A stretch of 8,852 nt of DNA, taken from NCBI GenBank assembly GCA_001689445.1, contig LUJN01000038.1, positions 1-8,852 on the forward strand, written 5' to 3'. The position numbers and the translations under genes were made by a program. Positions 1 through 6,425 of this stretch are shown piece after piece; position 1 is the stretch's first letter, and the number at the start of each line of letters is the position of its first letter. The notes beneath the pieces were generated by a model that was not told the DNA's origin, did not search any database, and saw only the letters and a program-made list of their open reading frames with translations. Origin of the DNA: Bacteroidales bacterium M3 (GTDB taxonomy: Bacteria; Bacteroidota; Bacteroidia; Bacteroidales; Muribaculaceae).

Positions 1-102
1 CTCAAGCCAATTGGTGAGTTTTGAAACACCCCCTTATTTTCCCATCCCAAGCCCTTAAGTGAACAACATTGAGCCGCCTCCCTACGAGTTTGTGGGCATG
101 AA

Positions 103-1383
103 TCAACGGGTGGCGCGGGCGGCGAGCATACGGTGGCCGATGCGGCAATAGAGGCATTTGCGGGTCTCGCAGTAGGTGCGCCGCAGCTGGATGAGAGCCT
201 GGGTGGTGAATGCGTCCTCGGCGGGTATGCCGGCACGGTTGAAAAGTTCGACAATGGAATTTTTCTCAGGAGGCAGCGTCTGCAACAGCTCGACCGAGCG
301 TTGCCGCAAACCGATGTCGCCGCTGTATAGCCCATAGGCATACATCAAAGGGACGACGGCATTGATGGTGAGCACATTGATTGACTGCCGGCTCATCGCC
401 GAAACATCCTTCCCCGCATCAACGGGGCTGAACGAGTAGTGGCGACGCCAATAACCCGTAAGCGGGCGGTCAAAGAGCCGCCGGGCATCCTCAGGCTCAC
501 GCACGCCGAGCAGGCTCTCCATCATCTTGAAGCCTCCCGTGACGAGCGACGCGAGAAACGCGATGCGCCGGTGTGGGAAGTTTGGCGGACGCATCCGTGC
601 CATGCGCCATCCCAACGGCGAGGTGGGGACAAGCGAGAACTTGTGGGCGAGAAACGCATACTCGTTCCTTAGGCGGTCGGCATAGGGCGATGACGGAGCA
701 TCGTCGAGCAGCCCCGACCGCCCGAACAGCAATGCCTCCACGGCAAGCGGGGAGTTGCTGTGCTTTCCCATAAACTTGAGGGGCAACCCCGAGGCGAGAC
801 GCTCGAATGGGTCGCTGTTGGTCCCGAATCCGAGTGCCCGTGCTATCGTGACATAGCATGTCTCCTCCCAGTCGCCGCGATTGCGGTCGAGTGTGGCGAG
901 TATGCGGTCGGTCTTGTCGTATATGCGCTGATGGGCGAGACTGTCGAGCCAGTCAAGGATGTGCAGCCTGTCGAGCGACGCTATCATCGTGGCGCACGGC
1001 AGCTCGGTGGCTGCATTGTCGACGAGTGCCCGGTAATGTCGGTTGAAGTCAGGAGTACATGGCATGGCAAACTGGGGGATGACATGCCCGTCGGGCCGCT
1101 TCACGAGGGTGTCGTCGTGCCCCACGACATGGAGTATCACCGAGTCATATGCACGATCATGGTCGTGCCCGTGGCGATACCAGTCGGATGCATGGACGTG
1201 AATCTCGACATTTCCGGCCCACGTATGGCCGTCAATCGATACCTTGGCATTGAAAAAGTCGGGACCCGCATCGTTGTTGAGCAGTCCCGGATCAAGCACC
1301 TGAAGACGTCGCCCGTCGGTAGTAGACATCGGTCCCGGTCGCCACAGGCGGTGTTGCCACACGTATTGCATCAGTTTCTCCAT
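103..1383 (-). CDS. DUF2851 family protein, function unknown
   Basis: The 426-residue product matches what I know of the Bacteroidota family DUF2851. Signature parts are an N-terminal MEKLMQYVWQHRLW, a conserved block at residues 30-68 (LDPGLLNNDAGPDFFNAK, then W55-G57 and VEIH at 59-62 and DW at 67-68), and a cysteine-bearing C-terminus (C405, C410, C413, followed by RIG). No signal peptide or membrane segment is visible, so it is probably cytoplasmic. The function is not established. The D42 / E60-x-H62 arrangement after a GPDF motif faintly resembles a PD-(D/E)XK nuclease core, and the three close cysteines could bind a metal; both points are my inference. The ATG at 1383 fits the family N-terminus. 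The gene is divergent from the XRE-cupin regulator and appears to be a single-gene unit. The length is typical and there is no sign of damage. Confidence 0.88.
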   Translation of the reverse strand: MEKLMQYVWQHRLWRPGPMSTTDGRRLQVLDPGLLNNDAGPDFFNAKVSIDGHTWAGNVEIHVHASDWYRHGHDHDRAYDSVILHVVGHDDTLVKRPDGHVIPQFAMPCTPDFNRHYRALVDNAATELPCATMIASLDRLHILDWLDSLAHQRIYDKTDRILATLDRNRGDWEETCYVTIARALGFGTNSDPFERLASGLPLKFMGKHSNSPLAVEALLFGRSGLLDDAPSSPYADRLRNEYAFLAHKFSLVPTSPLGWRMARMRPPNFPHRRIAFLASLVTGGFKMMESLLGVREPEDARRLFDRPLTGYWRRHYSFSPVDAGKDVSAMSRQSINVLTINAVVPLMYAYGLYSGDIGLRQRSVELLQTLPPEKNSIVELFNRAGIPAEDAFTTQALIQLRRTYCETRKCLYCRIGHRMLAARATR

Positions 1384-1499
1384 GGTCTTGGTGTCGTCTC
1401 CATATCGGGCGACCCGATAAAGATAATGAAAATATGCCTATCATGGCGGGAGTTTGCGGAAAAAATGTGAACCATTTTTCGCGACTTATCGTTATTTGG

Positions 1500-1507
1500 C
1501 AAAAGTA
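1500..1507 (-). promoter_or_regulatory. Possible -7 box for the DUF2851 gene
   Basis: Read on the minus strand this is TACTTTTG, a full match to the Bacteroidota -7 consensus TAnnTTTG. It would give a leader of roughly 110 bases before the ATG at 1383. A TTG that could act as the -33 element lies at 1525-1523, but the spacer is only 15 bases, shorter than usual. An AT-rich inverted repeat (AAAAATG at 1461-1467 and CATTTTT at 1473-1479, five-base loop) would fall in the leader; its role is unclear. Confidence 0.4.
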
Positions 1508-1595
1508 TAGCTGCGAGGGCGGCAATTTGAGCGAGAATGATTGCACAAATAAGTAATTGGTGTGCAAAAGCATGATTATTCTTTCAAATTGTCAG

Positions 1596-1624
1596 TTGTC
1601 AATAAAAATAAATAATTATTTTTG
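1596..1624 (+). promoter_or_regulatory. Predicted promoter of the XRE-cupin / acyl-CoA synthetase / proB operon
   Basis: TATTTTTG at 1617-1624 is a full match to the Bacteroidota -7 consensus TAnnTTTG. TTG at 1596-1598 is a -33 candidate with an 18-base spacer. Transcription would start near 1630, about 35 bases before the ATG at 1665. The surrounding stretch 1580-1665 is clearly A/T-rich compared with the genes, as expected for a promoter. Confidence 0.55.
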
Positions 1625-1645
1625 CGCAATATAAAAGTTGCGCAA
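1622..1645. promoter_or_regulatory. Paired TTGCGCAA palindromes, candidate operator
   Basis: The self-complementary octamer TTGCGCAA occurs at 1622-1629 and again at 1638-1645, 16 bp apart centre to centre. The first copy shares its TTG with the end of the predicted -7 box, and both cover the likely transcription start. This is a good position for repression, most simply by the XRE-type regulator encoded directly downstream. Two perfect palindromic octamers so close together are unlikely by chance. The identity of the binding protein is inference. Confidence 0.5.
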
Positions 1646-1664
1646 CATTAAAAGGTATAAAGTA

Positions 1665-2213
1665 ATGAATCACATTAAAGAGGTTGCATCACGTCTCAAG
1701 GGGCTGCGCGAGTCGGTCGACTTGACCTGTGCCGAGATGGCCTCGCGCATGGGCGTTGCCGAGGAGACCTATGTTTTATACGAGAGCGGCGAGTGCGATA
1801 TCCCGGTCAGTTTCCTTTATGAGATAGGCGAGGCGATGGGCGTGGAGCTGTCGGCCCTGCTCTTTGGCGAAGAGCCTAAGATGGCGTCCTACTATGTCAC
1901 CCGCTCCGGCAAGGGACCGGCAATAGAGCGTACCCGCGCCTACAAGTATCAGGCGCTCGCCTCAGGTTTCCAGCGGCACAAGTTCACTCCGCTAATGGTG
2001 ACTGTCGAGCCTGACGAGGGACGCGAGATGACATTCAACACCCATCCGGGGCAGGAATACGACTATGTAGTGGAAGGATGCCTTGAGATAGTGATTGACG
2101 GCAAGACCATTGTACTCCATGAGGGCGACTGCGTAATGTATGACTCGATGCGCCCCCACGGCATGAGGGCACTTGGCGGCAAGCCTGTGAGATTCCTTGC
2201 CGTAATCTCGTGA
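1665..2213 (+). CDS. XRE-family regulator with C-terminal cupin domain
   Basis: A 182-residue two-domain regulator. Residues about 4-67 form a Cro/C1-type helix-turn-helix (IKEVASRLKGLRES, then LTCAEMASRMGVAEETYVLYESG, ending SALLFG). Residues about 110-182 form a cupin_2 barrel with HPGQEYDYVVEG (H127, Q130, E131) and a second motif ending MRPHGM (H165), a plausible metal or small-ligand site. Proteins of this design usually sense a metabolite in the cupin and control an adjacent metabolic gene. Here the next gene, 18 bases on, is an acyl-CoA synthetase, so an acyl or carboxylic-acid signal is a reasonable inference. ATG 1665 is preferred over an in-frame TTG at 1638: the TTG lies inside a palindromic octamer just downstream of the predicted transcription start, and the family N-terminus fits the ATG. 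AAAAGG at about 1650-1655 is a weak ribosome site. Confidence 0.87.
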   Translation: MNHIKEVASRLKGLRESVDLTCAEMASRMGVAEETYVLYESGECDIPVSFLYEIGEAMGVELSALLFGEEPKMASYYVTRSGKGPAIERTRAYKYQALASGFQRHKFTPLMVTVEPDEGREMTFNTHPGQEYDYVVEGCLEIVIDGKTIVLHEGDCVMYDSMRPHGMRALGGKPVRFLAVIS

Positions 2214-2231
2214 TTTAGTATAGATAGAGTT

Positions 2232-3899
2232 ATGTTAGAGCGTTTTTTGGATAAGACGGAGTTTGACTCCTATGAGGATTTCATGGCCAATTTCAAGGTC
2301 AATGTCCCTGAAAATTTCAATTTTGGCTACGATGTCGTCGACCGTTGGGCCGAGACCCATCCCGACAAGAAAGCATTGCTGTGGACCAACGACCGTGGCG
2401 AGAAGATACAGTTCACGTTTGCCGACATCAAGCGCGAGAGCGACAAGACGGCATCGTTCTTTTCCTCACTCGGCATCGGGCGCGGCGACATGGTGATGCT
2501 CATACTGAAGCGTCACTACCAGTTCTGGTTCTCTATCATCGCCCTCCACAAGCTCGGGGCCACCGTGATACCAGCCACCCACCTGCTGACGGAGAAGGAT
2601 ATAATATACCGCTGCCACATGGCGTCGATAAAGGCCATTGTCGCCACAGGCGACGAGGTTGTGGTGAAGCATATAGAAAAGGCATTGCCCGACTGTCCGA
2701 GCGTCAAGGCGGTGGTCTCGGTAGGGCCGATTGTACCCGATGGATGGTACGACTTCAACAAGTGCATCGAGGAGGCCGCCCCATTCGTGCGTCCCGAACA
2801 CCCCAACGACAACGACGACGTGTCGCTACTCTACTTCACTTCCGGCACGACCGGAGAGCCGAAGATGGTGGCACATGACTTCACCTATCCATTGGGACAT
2901 ATAATCACCGGCTCATACTGGCACAACCTACATGAGGACTCCCTCCACCTGACTCTCGCCGACACCGGCTGGGGAAAAGCCGTGTGGGGCAAGCTGTACG
3001 GACAATGGATTGCCGGCGCCAACGTGTTTGTCTACGACTTCGAGAAGTTTGAGCCGGTCGATGTGCTCCACATGATTGCCGAGCATCATATCACATCATT
3101 CTGTGCCCCACCGACTGTGTTCCGCTTCCTCATCCGCGAGGACCTCTCGAAGCACGACATCTCCTCGCTCAAATACTGCACGATAGCGGGCGAGGCCCTC
3201 AATCCCAAGGTTTACGAGGAGTGGCTGCGCCTCACGGGCATAAAGCTGATGGAAGGGTTCGGCCAGACGGAAACTACGCTCACAATCGCCACATATCCGT
3301 GGCTTGAACCTAAGCCTGGCTCGATGGGCAAGAAAGGCCCGCAATATGACATCGACCTGCTGACAGCCGACGGCCGCTGGGCCGAGGACGGGGAGCAAGG
3401 TGAAATCGTGGTGCGCACCCACGGCAAGAAGCCCCTGGGCCTGTTCAAGGAATACCTGCATGACCCGGCGCTCACCCGCGAGGCATACCACGACGGCATA
3501 TACCATACGGGCGATGTGGCATGGCGCGACGAGGACGGCTACATGTGGTTTGTAGGCCGTACCGATGACGTCATCAAGTCGTCGGGCTACCGCATAGGGC
3601 CGTTTGAGGTCGAGAGCGCGTTGATGACCCATCCCGCCGTGGTGGAGTGTGCCATCACGGGTGTCCCCGATGATATACGCGGGCAGGTTGTAAAGGCCAC
3701 CATCGTCCTTGCCAAGGAATACAAGGGACGCGAGGGCGAGGAGCTTGTCAAGGAGATACAGAATCACGTGAAGCGTGTCACGGCACCATACAAATATCCC
3801 CGCATAGTGGAGTTTGTCGAGGAACTGCCCAAGACCATCAGCGGCAAGATACGCCGTGTGGCGATACGCGACGCAGAGCAGGGGGGAGCGAAAGGATGA
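2232..3899 (+). CDS. AMP-binding acyl-CoA synthetase, ACSM-like (ANL superfamily)
   Basis: A 555-residue adenylate-forming enzyme that should activate a carboxylic acid to acyl-AMP with ATP and then to acyl-CoA. All core motifs are intact: P-loop YFTSGTTGEPKM (201-212), EGFGQTETT (341-349), HTGD with ribose-binding D428, hinge region GRTDDVIKSSGYRIGP (442-457), and C-terminal PKTISGKIRR with catalytic K539. The stretch DTGWGKAVWGKLYGQW and the segment TAPYKYPR near the end resemble the medium-chain (ACSM) branch more than acetyl-CoA synthetase, so a short- to medium-chain or aromatic acid substrate is likely, but the exact substrate cannot be read from sequence. No signal peptide, so cytosolic. 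It follows the XRE-cupin regulator by 18 bases, and its TGA overlaps the proB ATG (ATGA), implying one transcript and translational coupling. An acetyl- or aryl-CoA ligase is the main alternative. Confidence 0.92.
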   Translation: MLERFLDKTEFDSYEDFMANFKVNVPENFNFGYDVVDRWAETHPDKKALLWTNDRGEKIQFTFADIKRESDKTASFFSSLGIGRGDMVMLILKRHYQFWFSIIALHKLGATVIPATHLLTEKDIIYRCHMASIKAIVATGDEVVVKHIEKALPDCPSVKAVVSVGPIVPDGWYDFNKCIEEAAPFVRPEHPNDNDDVSLLYFTSGTTGEPKMVAHDFTYPLGHIITGSYWHNLHEDSLHLTLADTGWGKAVWGKLYGQWIAGANVFVYDFEKFEPVDVLHMIAEHHITSFCAPPTVFRFLIREDLSKHDISSLKYCTIAGEALNPKVYEEWLRLTGIKLMEGFGQTETTLTIATYPWLEPKPGSMGKKGPQYDIDLLTADGRWAEDGEQGEIVVRTHGKKPLGLFKEYLHDPALTREAYHDGIYHTGDVAWRDEDGYMWFVGRTDDVIKSSGYRIGPFEVESALMTHPAVVECAITGVPDDIRGQVVKATIVLAKEYKGREGEELVKEIQNHVKRVTAPYKYPRIVEFVEELPKTISGKIRRVAIRDAEQGGAKG

Positions 3900-4987
3900 A
3901 AGGGAAAAAGAGGAGATACAACCGCATCGCCGTGAAAATTGGCAGCAACGTGCTGTCACGTCCCGACGGTACGCTCGACATCACCCGCATGTCGGCGCTT
4001 GTCGACCAGGTGGCCGCGCTCCATCACGCCGGCATCGATGTGATAATGATTTCGTCGGGGGCGGTGGCGTCGGGACGCAGCGAGTTGCGCGACTGCCGCA
4101 AACTCGATGCCGTGTCGGCGCGGCAGCTATATTCGGCTGTGGGCCAGGCCAAGCTCATCAACCGCTACTATGAGCTGTTTCGCGACCATGGCATAGCGTG
4201 CGGTCAGGTGCTGACGACCAAGGAGAATTTCTCCACCCGCCGCCATTACCTCAATCAGAAGCACTGCATGGAGGTGATGCTCGCCAACGGGGTGATACCC
4301 ATCGTCAACGAGAATGACACTGTGTCGCTCACCGAGCTGATGTTTACCGACAACGACGAGTTGTCGGGGCTTATAGCCGCCATGATGGGCATGGAGGCAT
4401 TGGTGATATTGAGCAATATCGACGGAGTGTATGACGGCGACCCGTCGTTGGAGACCTCCAAGGTGATTACCGACATACGCCTTGATGACGATGTGTCCGA
4501 CGTGATACAATCGGGCAAGTCGTCGATGGGACGCGGGGGGATGACTACCAAATACCGCATCGCCCGCAAGGTGGCGGGTGAGGGTATCGCCGTGGTCATA
4601 GCCAACGGCAAGCGTGATGGCATCCTGCAGGCTGTCCTGTCGCCACGACGCGACGTGCCCTACACGCTGTTCCATCCCGCCAGCGAGGCGACATCGGGGG
4701 TGAAGAAGTGGATCGCCCACAGCGAGGACTTCGCCAAGGGCGCGGTGCGCGTCAACGCCGGTGCCGCCGAGGCGTTGCTGTCGGGACGCGGCGCGAGCTT
4801 GCTCCCTGTCGGGGTGACAGCCGTGGAGGGCGACTTTGAGAAAGACGATGTAGTGAGGGTGCTCGGCCCTGACGGCTCGCTCATCGGCGTAGGCCGCGTA
4901 GGCTACGACATGGCCGACGTGCTCCCCTTGCTCGGCACTTCAGGCGCACGCCCCGTCATCCACGCCGACTACCTCTACATCGAGTGA
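3896..4987 (+). CDS. proB: Glutamate 5-kinase with PUA domain
   Basis: Phosphorylates L-glutamate with ATP to glutamyl 5-phosphate, the first step of proline synthesis. The 363-residue length is close to the E. coli enzyme (367). The amino-acid-kinase domain spans about residues 8-255: RIAVKIGSNVLS with K14, ISSGAVASG (52-60), VNENDTV (137-143), TDNDELSG with D152-N153-D154, ILSNIDGVYDGDP, and GRGGMTTK. A PUA domain follows at about 270-358, a two-domain form common in bacteria. The start codon overlaps the stop of the acyl-CoA synthetase gene (ATGA), with a purine-rich GGGGGGAGCGAAAGG just upstream that can serve as ribosome site. It converges with the ATPase gene with only 15 bases between stops. 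In this family proline usually inhibits the enzyme; no DNA-level control is visible apart from the operon promoter. ProA lies 1.4 kb further on, beyond the ATPase. Confidence 0.96.
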   Translation: MKGKKRRYNRIAVKIGSNVLSRPDGTLDITRMSALVDQVAALHHAGIDVIMISSGAVASGRSELRDCRKLDAVSARQLYSAVGQAKLINRYYELFRDHGIACGQVLTTKENFSTRRHYLNQKHCMEVMLANGVIPIVNENDTVSLTELMFTDNDELSGLIAAMMGMEALVILSNIDGVYDGDPSLETSKVITDIRLDDDVSDVIQSGKSSMGRGGMTTKYRIARKVAGEGIAVVIANGKRDGILQAVLSPRRDVPYTLFHPASEATSGVKKWIAHSEDFAKGAVRVNAGAAEALLSGRGASLLPVGVTAVEGDFEKDDVVRVLGPDGSLIGVGRVGYDMADVLPLLGTSGARPVIHADYLYIE

Positions 4988-5002
4988 CACCCCACCGCGT
5001 CC

Positions 5003-6223
5003 CTACTGTTCATTTGTGAGGAACTCGCGGATGGATAGTGTCTTGATGCCCTCATAGGTATTGCCATCAAATCCATCGCGAGTGACGACCATTTTCGGGA
5101 AATTGTCATCTATTTTCAGCAGGTTGCCATACTCACGCTCCATTGTCGCCGGGTCATTGATTTCGAGTGCGACCTGGATATAGACTTTCTCGTTGTCACG
5201 GGATGCCACAAAGTCAATCTCCGAATCCCCAATGGTACCGACCTTTACGTCATACCCAAGATAGAGCAACTGATTGTAGACGAGGTTCTCAAGTATCTTG
5301 GCGCGGTCGCCGGGGCGATAACCGATTATGATGTTTCTAAGCCCGAGGTTCTCAAAATAGAATTTCTCTCCAAATTCAAATATGCGCTTGCCGGCGATGT
5401 CGTAGCGTGTGGCTCGATGCACGATAAAGGCATTGGCGAGGTATGAGACATAGTTTTGCACCTGCCCCGGGGAGATGTTGACACGCTGGGATTTAAGAAA
5501 ATCACTTATTTTTTTGGCGGAAAACAAGTTACCGATATTCTCGGAGAGGAACTGGGTAAGCCGTTCAAGAAAGTCGCTGTTGCGCAAACCATAACGAGCC
5601 ACGACATCGCGGTAGACGATGGTGGTGAACACGCTCTTGAGGTATTCCCCGGCGGTGGCGTCGTCGAGTGCGAGATTGGTCAGGTATGGGAGACCGCCAT
5701 AGCGTGCATATAGCCGCAGGGTCTCGTCGTTGTCGGGCAATTGTCGGAAATATCGGAACTCTCCATAGCTGAGGCTGTAAACCTTTATCTCTATATGCCG
5801 TCCGCTGAGATGCGACGCCAGTTCGCCCGACAGGAGGCTGGAATTGCTGCCTGTGATGTATATGTCATTTGATGTATCAAGCAAAAATGATCTTATCACC
5901 TTTTCAAAACCCGGCACTTCCTGTATCTCGTCAATAAAGATATAATTGCGGCCGCCGTTGTGTAGCCGCTCGCTGATATAGGCATGGAGCGCGTCGGCAG
6001 AAGCGATGTCGCTATACTTGAAATCCTCAAAGTTGATGTATATTATGTTTGCGTCGGGGCGACTCTCCATAACGAATTTCATTATAGAGAACAATATGTA
6101 ACTCTTGCCAACACGGCGTTGACCTACGAGAGCCTTTATCAACGGTTGGTCGATGAAAGGTTTTATCTTGTCGATGTAGACCGGGCGGTCAATCAGATTT
6201 TCAGGAATAAGTGTCATCTCCAT
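5003..6223 (-). CDS. AAA ATPase with C-terminal DUF4143 domain
   Basis: A 406-residue P-loop ATPase of the AAA_14/DUF4143 type, common and multi-copy in Bacteroidales; its cellular role is not established. The ATPase part has Walker A GQRRVGKS (34-41, K40), Walker B YIFIDEIQE (D98, E99) and a sensor-like ITGSNSSLL (123-131). The DUF4143 part follows, with RYGGLPYL in the middle and EIDFVA (335-340) then YIQVAL near the end, the restriction-endonuclease-like tail of this family with no clear catalytic lysine. No membrane segment is seen. I start it at ATG 6223 (ATG 6217 is equally possible, 404 residues). A TTG at 6253 would add ten residues encoded by a regulatory repeat and is unlikely. The gene sits on the opposite strand between proB and proA and is visibly more A/T-rich than both, suggesting insertion. 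Three phased palindromes surround its promoter. Confidence 0.9.
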   Translation of the reverse strand: MEMTLIPENLIDRPVYIDKIKPFIDQPLIKALVGQRRVGKSYILFSIMKFVMESRPDANIIYINFEDFKYSDIASADALHAYISERLHNGGRNYIFIDEIQEVPGFEKVIRSFLLDTSNDIYITGSNSSLLSGELASHLSGRHIEIKVYSLSYGEFRYFRQLPDNDETLRLYARYGGLPYLTNLALDDATAGEYLKSVFTTIVYRDVVARYGLRNSDFLERLTQFLSENIGNLFSAKKISDFLKSQRVNISPGQVQNYVSYLANAFIVHRATRYDIAGKRIFEFGEKFYFENLGLRNIIIGYRPGDRAKILENLVYNQLLYLGYDVKVGTIGDSEIDFVASRDNEKVYIQVALEINDPATMEREYGNLLKIDDNFPKMVVTRDGFDGNTYEGIKTLSIREFLTNEQ

Positions 6224-6249
6224 GAGTTTTAAGTATGCTTGAAACTTTT
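6222..6249. repeat. Phased palindrome copy 1, abutting the ATPase start
   Basis: Core AAGTATGCTT at 6231-6240, arms AGTTTT to the left and GAAACTTTT to the right; identical to copy 2 over 6225-6249. The dyad centre is 6235.5. On the ATPase (minus) strand it lies between the predicted -7 box and the start codon, so it would form most of a very short 5' leader and could fold into a hairpin right before the ATG. Confidence 0.85.
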
Positions 6250-6250
6250 G

Positions 6251-6258
6251 CAAAAATA
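6251..6258 (-). promoter_or_regulatory. Predicted -7 box for the ATPase gene
   Basis: Reads TATTTTTG on the minus strand, a full match to TAnnTTTG. It falls in the 12-base gap between palindrome copies 1 and 2. A TTTC at 6284-6281, inside copy 2, is the nearest -33 candidate with a 22-base spacer, so the upstream element is weak. Transcription would begin inside copy 1, about 20-25 bases before the ATG at 6223. Confidence 0.55.
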
Positions 6259-6261
6259 GCG

Positions 6262-6289
6262 AAAAGTTTTAAGTATGCTTGAAACTTTT
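6262..6289. repeat. Phased palindrome copy 2
   Basis: The complete 28-bp unit: left arm AAAAGTTTTAAG, centre TATG, right arm CTTGAAACTTTT. The arms pair over 12 positions with a single mismatch (a T opposite G). The centre is 6275.5, exactly 40 bp from copy 1. It covers the spacer and -33 area of the predicted ATPase promoter. Confidence 0.88.
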
Positions 6290-6301
6290 ACCGAAAACAC
6301 A

Positions 6302-6329
6302 GAAAGTTTCAAGCATACTTAAAACTTTT
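6302..6329. repeat. Phased palindrome copy 3, inverted
   Basis: The same unit in the opposite orientation (core AAGCATACTT at 6311-6320), centre 6315.5, exactly 40 bp from copy 2. Positions 6303-6329 are the exact reverse complement of 6262-6288, so copies 2 and 3 together can form a perfect 27-bp stem with a 14-base loop. It lies upstream of the ATPase promoter and on the proA side of the control region. Confidence 0.88.
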
Positions 6330-6336
6330 TTAGGCG

Positions 6337-6419
6337 GAATAGCCTATTCTTGCGGAAAACGTGGAGGGTCATACAATAATTGTCCATCAGGATACGTTGA
6401 ATGTATTATATACATTCAA
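6337..6419 (+). promoter_or_regulatory. proA upstream region with 23-bp dyad operator candidate
   Basis: A perfect inverted repeat, TTGAATGTAT at 6397-6406 and ATACATTCAA at 6410-6419 with a TAT spacer, ends six bases before the proA ATG. Its position suggests control of proA initiation, by a repressor or as an mRNA hairpin masking the start. Half-sites TGAAT/ATTCA recall ArgR-box halves but the spacing is wrong for a standard E. coli-type ARG box. Further upstream, TATTCTTG at 6345-6352 is a one-mismatch -7 candidate overlapping a short dyad (GAATAG 6337-6342, CTATTC 6344-6349). The promoter assignment is weak; the 23-bp dyad itself is plain. Confidence 0.5.
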
Positions 6420-6425
6420 TTGGAT

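Noticed and set aside
1..102. Possible remnant of a mobile element at the window start
   Set aside because: The sequence has a C/T-rich stretch but no inverted repeat, target duplication or transposase-like reading frame that I can support.
760..1470. 236-codon open frame on the plus strand
   Set aside because: It lies opposite the DUF2851 gene and extends into its upstream region; the translation resembles no family and the DUF2851 frame is well supported.
1292..1573. 93-codon minus-strand open frame upstream of DUF2851
   Set aside because: It overlaps the DUF2851 start in another frame and crosses the promoter region; no recognisable domain.
3096..3959. 287-codon open frame on the minus strand
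   Set aside because: It is antisense to the acyl-CoA synthetase, whose motifs are intact; long antisense frames are expected in GC-rich coding DNA.
6222..6329. CRISPR array
   Set aside because: There are only three 28-bp units, the gaps are 12 bases and one unit is inverted; no cas genes are present. Real arrays have direct repeats with spacers of about 30 bases.
6279..6425. N-terminal extension of ProA beginning near 6279
   Set aside because: The extra 49 residues do not resemble ProA and would be encoded by palindrome copies and the upstream dyad; the enzyme length is normal from ATG 6426.
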